A stretch of DNA of 6,724 nucleotides from assembly GCA_964584415.1 (NCBI GenBank), contig CAZOZX010000112.1:1-6724 (forward strand), read 5' to 3'. Made by a program: the position numbers and the translations under genes. This DNA is from PHAA01 sp964584415 (GTDB lineage: Bacteria; Bacillota; Syntrophomonadia; Syntrophomonadales; Syntrophomonadaceae). Under the pieces are notes generated by a model that was given only the letters and a program-made list of their open reading frames with translations, ran no database searches and was not told the DNA's origin. Each line of letters begins with the position of its first letter. Positions within the stretch are counted from its first letter, which is position 1. Below, one piece after another: positions 6,182 to 6,724 of the stretch.

Positions 6182-6529
6182 GTGAAAGTTTTACAGAAAA
6201 AATGTATAAGGACGCTGGTCGGACCTGGTACTTATGCTTATGATGCCGAGATGGTCATGGGAGAGGACAACGAAGTAATGGCATTTTTACATGCCAATTA
6301 TAATAATGGTTCCCTTTTCACGGTTGGAAATGGCAGCATATTCGATTTTATGACCGGTAAATCATCCGCATTAGAACCGGACGTGGAATTTTCCGAATCA
6401 TATAAATCCCTGCTGGACGCAGAGAAATCAGCCTATTATCAGTATTTCGCTGAAATGGACCAGATGGTCGGCAACATGATAAAAGAAAACCAAAGATTAC
6501 TTGATTCGATGAGAAAGAGCAGTAATTAG
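6182..6529 (+). CDS. Conserved-looking hypothetical protein, 115 aa, last gene of the paaK operon
   Basis: I do not recognise a family. The GTG start at 6182 has AAAGGAG at 6169-6175, 6 nt upstream. The protein is soluble, with no signal peptide or membrane segment. The first 60 residues alternate short hydrophobic strands with Gly/Asn turns (LVGPGTYAYDAEM, YNNGSLFTVGNGSIFDFMTG), suggesting a small beta-rich domain. Residues 70-111 are charged and helical, possibly a coiled coil, with an aromatic run SAYYQYFAEMD. There is one cysteine (Cys8) and no obvious catalytic motif. It lies 63 nt after the ACT gene with no terminator between them, and a strong terminator follows, so it is probably the third gene of the Phe-regulated operon. 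Readthrough-only expression or a weak internal promoter cannot be excluded. Confidence 0.7.
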   Translation: MKVLQKKCIRTLVGPGTYAYDAEMVMGEDNEVMAFLHANYNNGSLFTVGNGSIFDFMTGKSSALEPDVEFSESYKSLLDAEKSAYYQYFAEMDQMVGNMIKENQRLLDSMRKSSN

Positions 6530-6590
6530 ACGCAGGAGTATCGCGACCGATAGGTCTGACTTACTTCCTATGTTATCTCATCATTAAGTT

Positions 6591-6625
6591 CAGCCCTTGC
6601 TATCTCGCAAGGGCTGTTTGTTCTT
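6591..6625 (+). terminator. Intrinsic terminator closing the paaK operon
   Basis: CAGCCCTTGC at 6591-6600 pairs without mismatch with GCAAGGGCTG at 6607-6616 around a 6-nt loop, followed by a T-rich tail interrupted by G and C. The opposite strand has no T-tract, so it mainly serves the plus strand. It lies 62 nt after the last gene. Confidence 0.87.
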
Positions 6626-6655
6626 ATCTTCCTCGGTTAGAAATATTGCTGTATG

Positions 6656-6724
6656 TTATTCGGGCTTCGTATGAATGGATCGTCCTGAAGAGGCCTGGGC
6701 AACTTCCAGGACTGCCTCGGCCAT
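6656..6724 (-). CDS. Probable C-terminal fragment of a convergent gene, cut by the right edge
   Basis: On the minus strand, 22 codons read without a stop from the window edge to TAA at 6656-6658, giving a plausible protein end (AEAVLEVAQASSGRSIHTKPE). The ATG that happens to lie at the edge (6722-6724) is probably internal. The fragment is too short to identify, and 22 open codons can occur by chance. Its position beyond the plus-strand terminator fits a convergent neighbour. Confidence 0.35.
   Translation of the reverse strand: MAEAVLEVAQASSGRSIHTKPE

Noticed and set aside
6690..6719. Inverted repeat (GAGGC...GCCTC, with CCTGG/CCAGG inside) near the right edge
   Set aside because: It has no T-tract on either strand and lies within the probable minus-strand coding end, so it is not called as a terminator.

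Overview
The window comes from an anaerobic, spore-forming Firmicute, most likely a clostridium of the Peptococcaceae/Syntrophomonadaceae type. Evidence: strong AGGAGG-type ribosome binding sites, a T-box riboswitch, a YteA-type (sporulation-associated) TraR/DksA zinc-finger protein, a membrane formate dehydrogenase/hydrogenase-type electron-transfer pair, an iron-dependent alcohol dehydrogenase, and a phenylacetate-CoA ligase paired with a tandem-ACT protein. The lineage is inferred from gene content, not from a marker gene.

Layout. (1) 1-1299, plus strand: the 3' part of a multi-cluster iron-sulfur subunit with a C-terminal membrane anchor, overlapping by 20 nt a four-helix diheme cytochrome b. 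They would pass electrons between an off-window periplasmic-type catalytic subunit and the quinone pool. A clear intrinsic terminator follows at 1362-1394. (2) 1515-2687, plus: an NAD-dependent iron-type alcohol dehydrogenase, lower in GC than the genes before it. It ends one base from the stop of (3) 2689-3207, minus: a small multi-pass membrane protein of unknown function. (4) 3465-3941, plus: a YteA-like C4 zinc-finger protein. (5) 3979-6625, plus: the most interesting part. A sigma-A-type promoter drives a complete T-box leader whose specifier codon reads TTC (Phe). Then come an antiterminator/terminator switch, paaK, a tandem-ACT protein and an unrecognised 115-aa protein, closed by a 10-bp-stem terminator. 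(6) 6656-6724, minus: a probable C-terminal fragment of a convergent gene that runs off the right edge.

How the genes work together. The T-box should let paaK-ACT-orf115 be expressed when tRNA-Phe is uncharged. A catabolic phenylacetate pathway would not be expected to switch on during phenylalanine starvation. The likelier reading is salvage: PaaK activates phenylacetate to phenylacetyl-CoA, which an aryl-pyruvate:ferredoxin oxidoreductase (not in the window) can reductively carboxylate to phenylpyruvate, to be transaminated to phenylalanine. The ACT protein may add a second layer that senses the free amino acid. No mobile elements, CRISPR arrays, tRNA or rRNA genes were seen.
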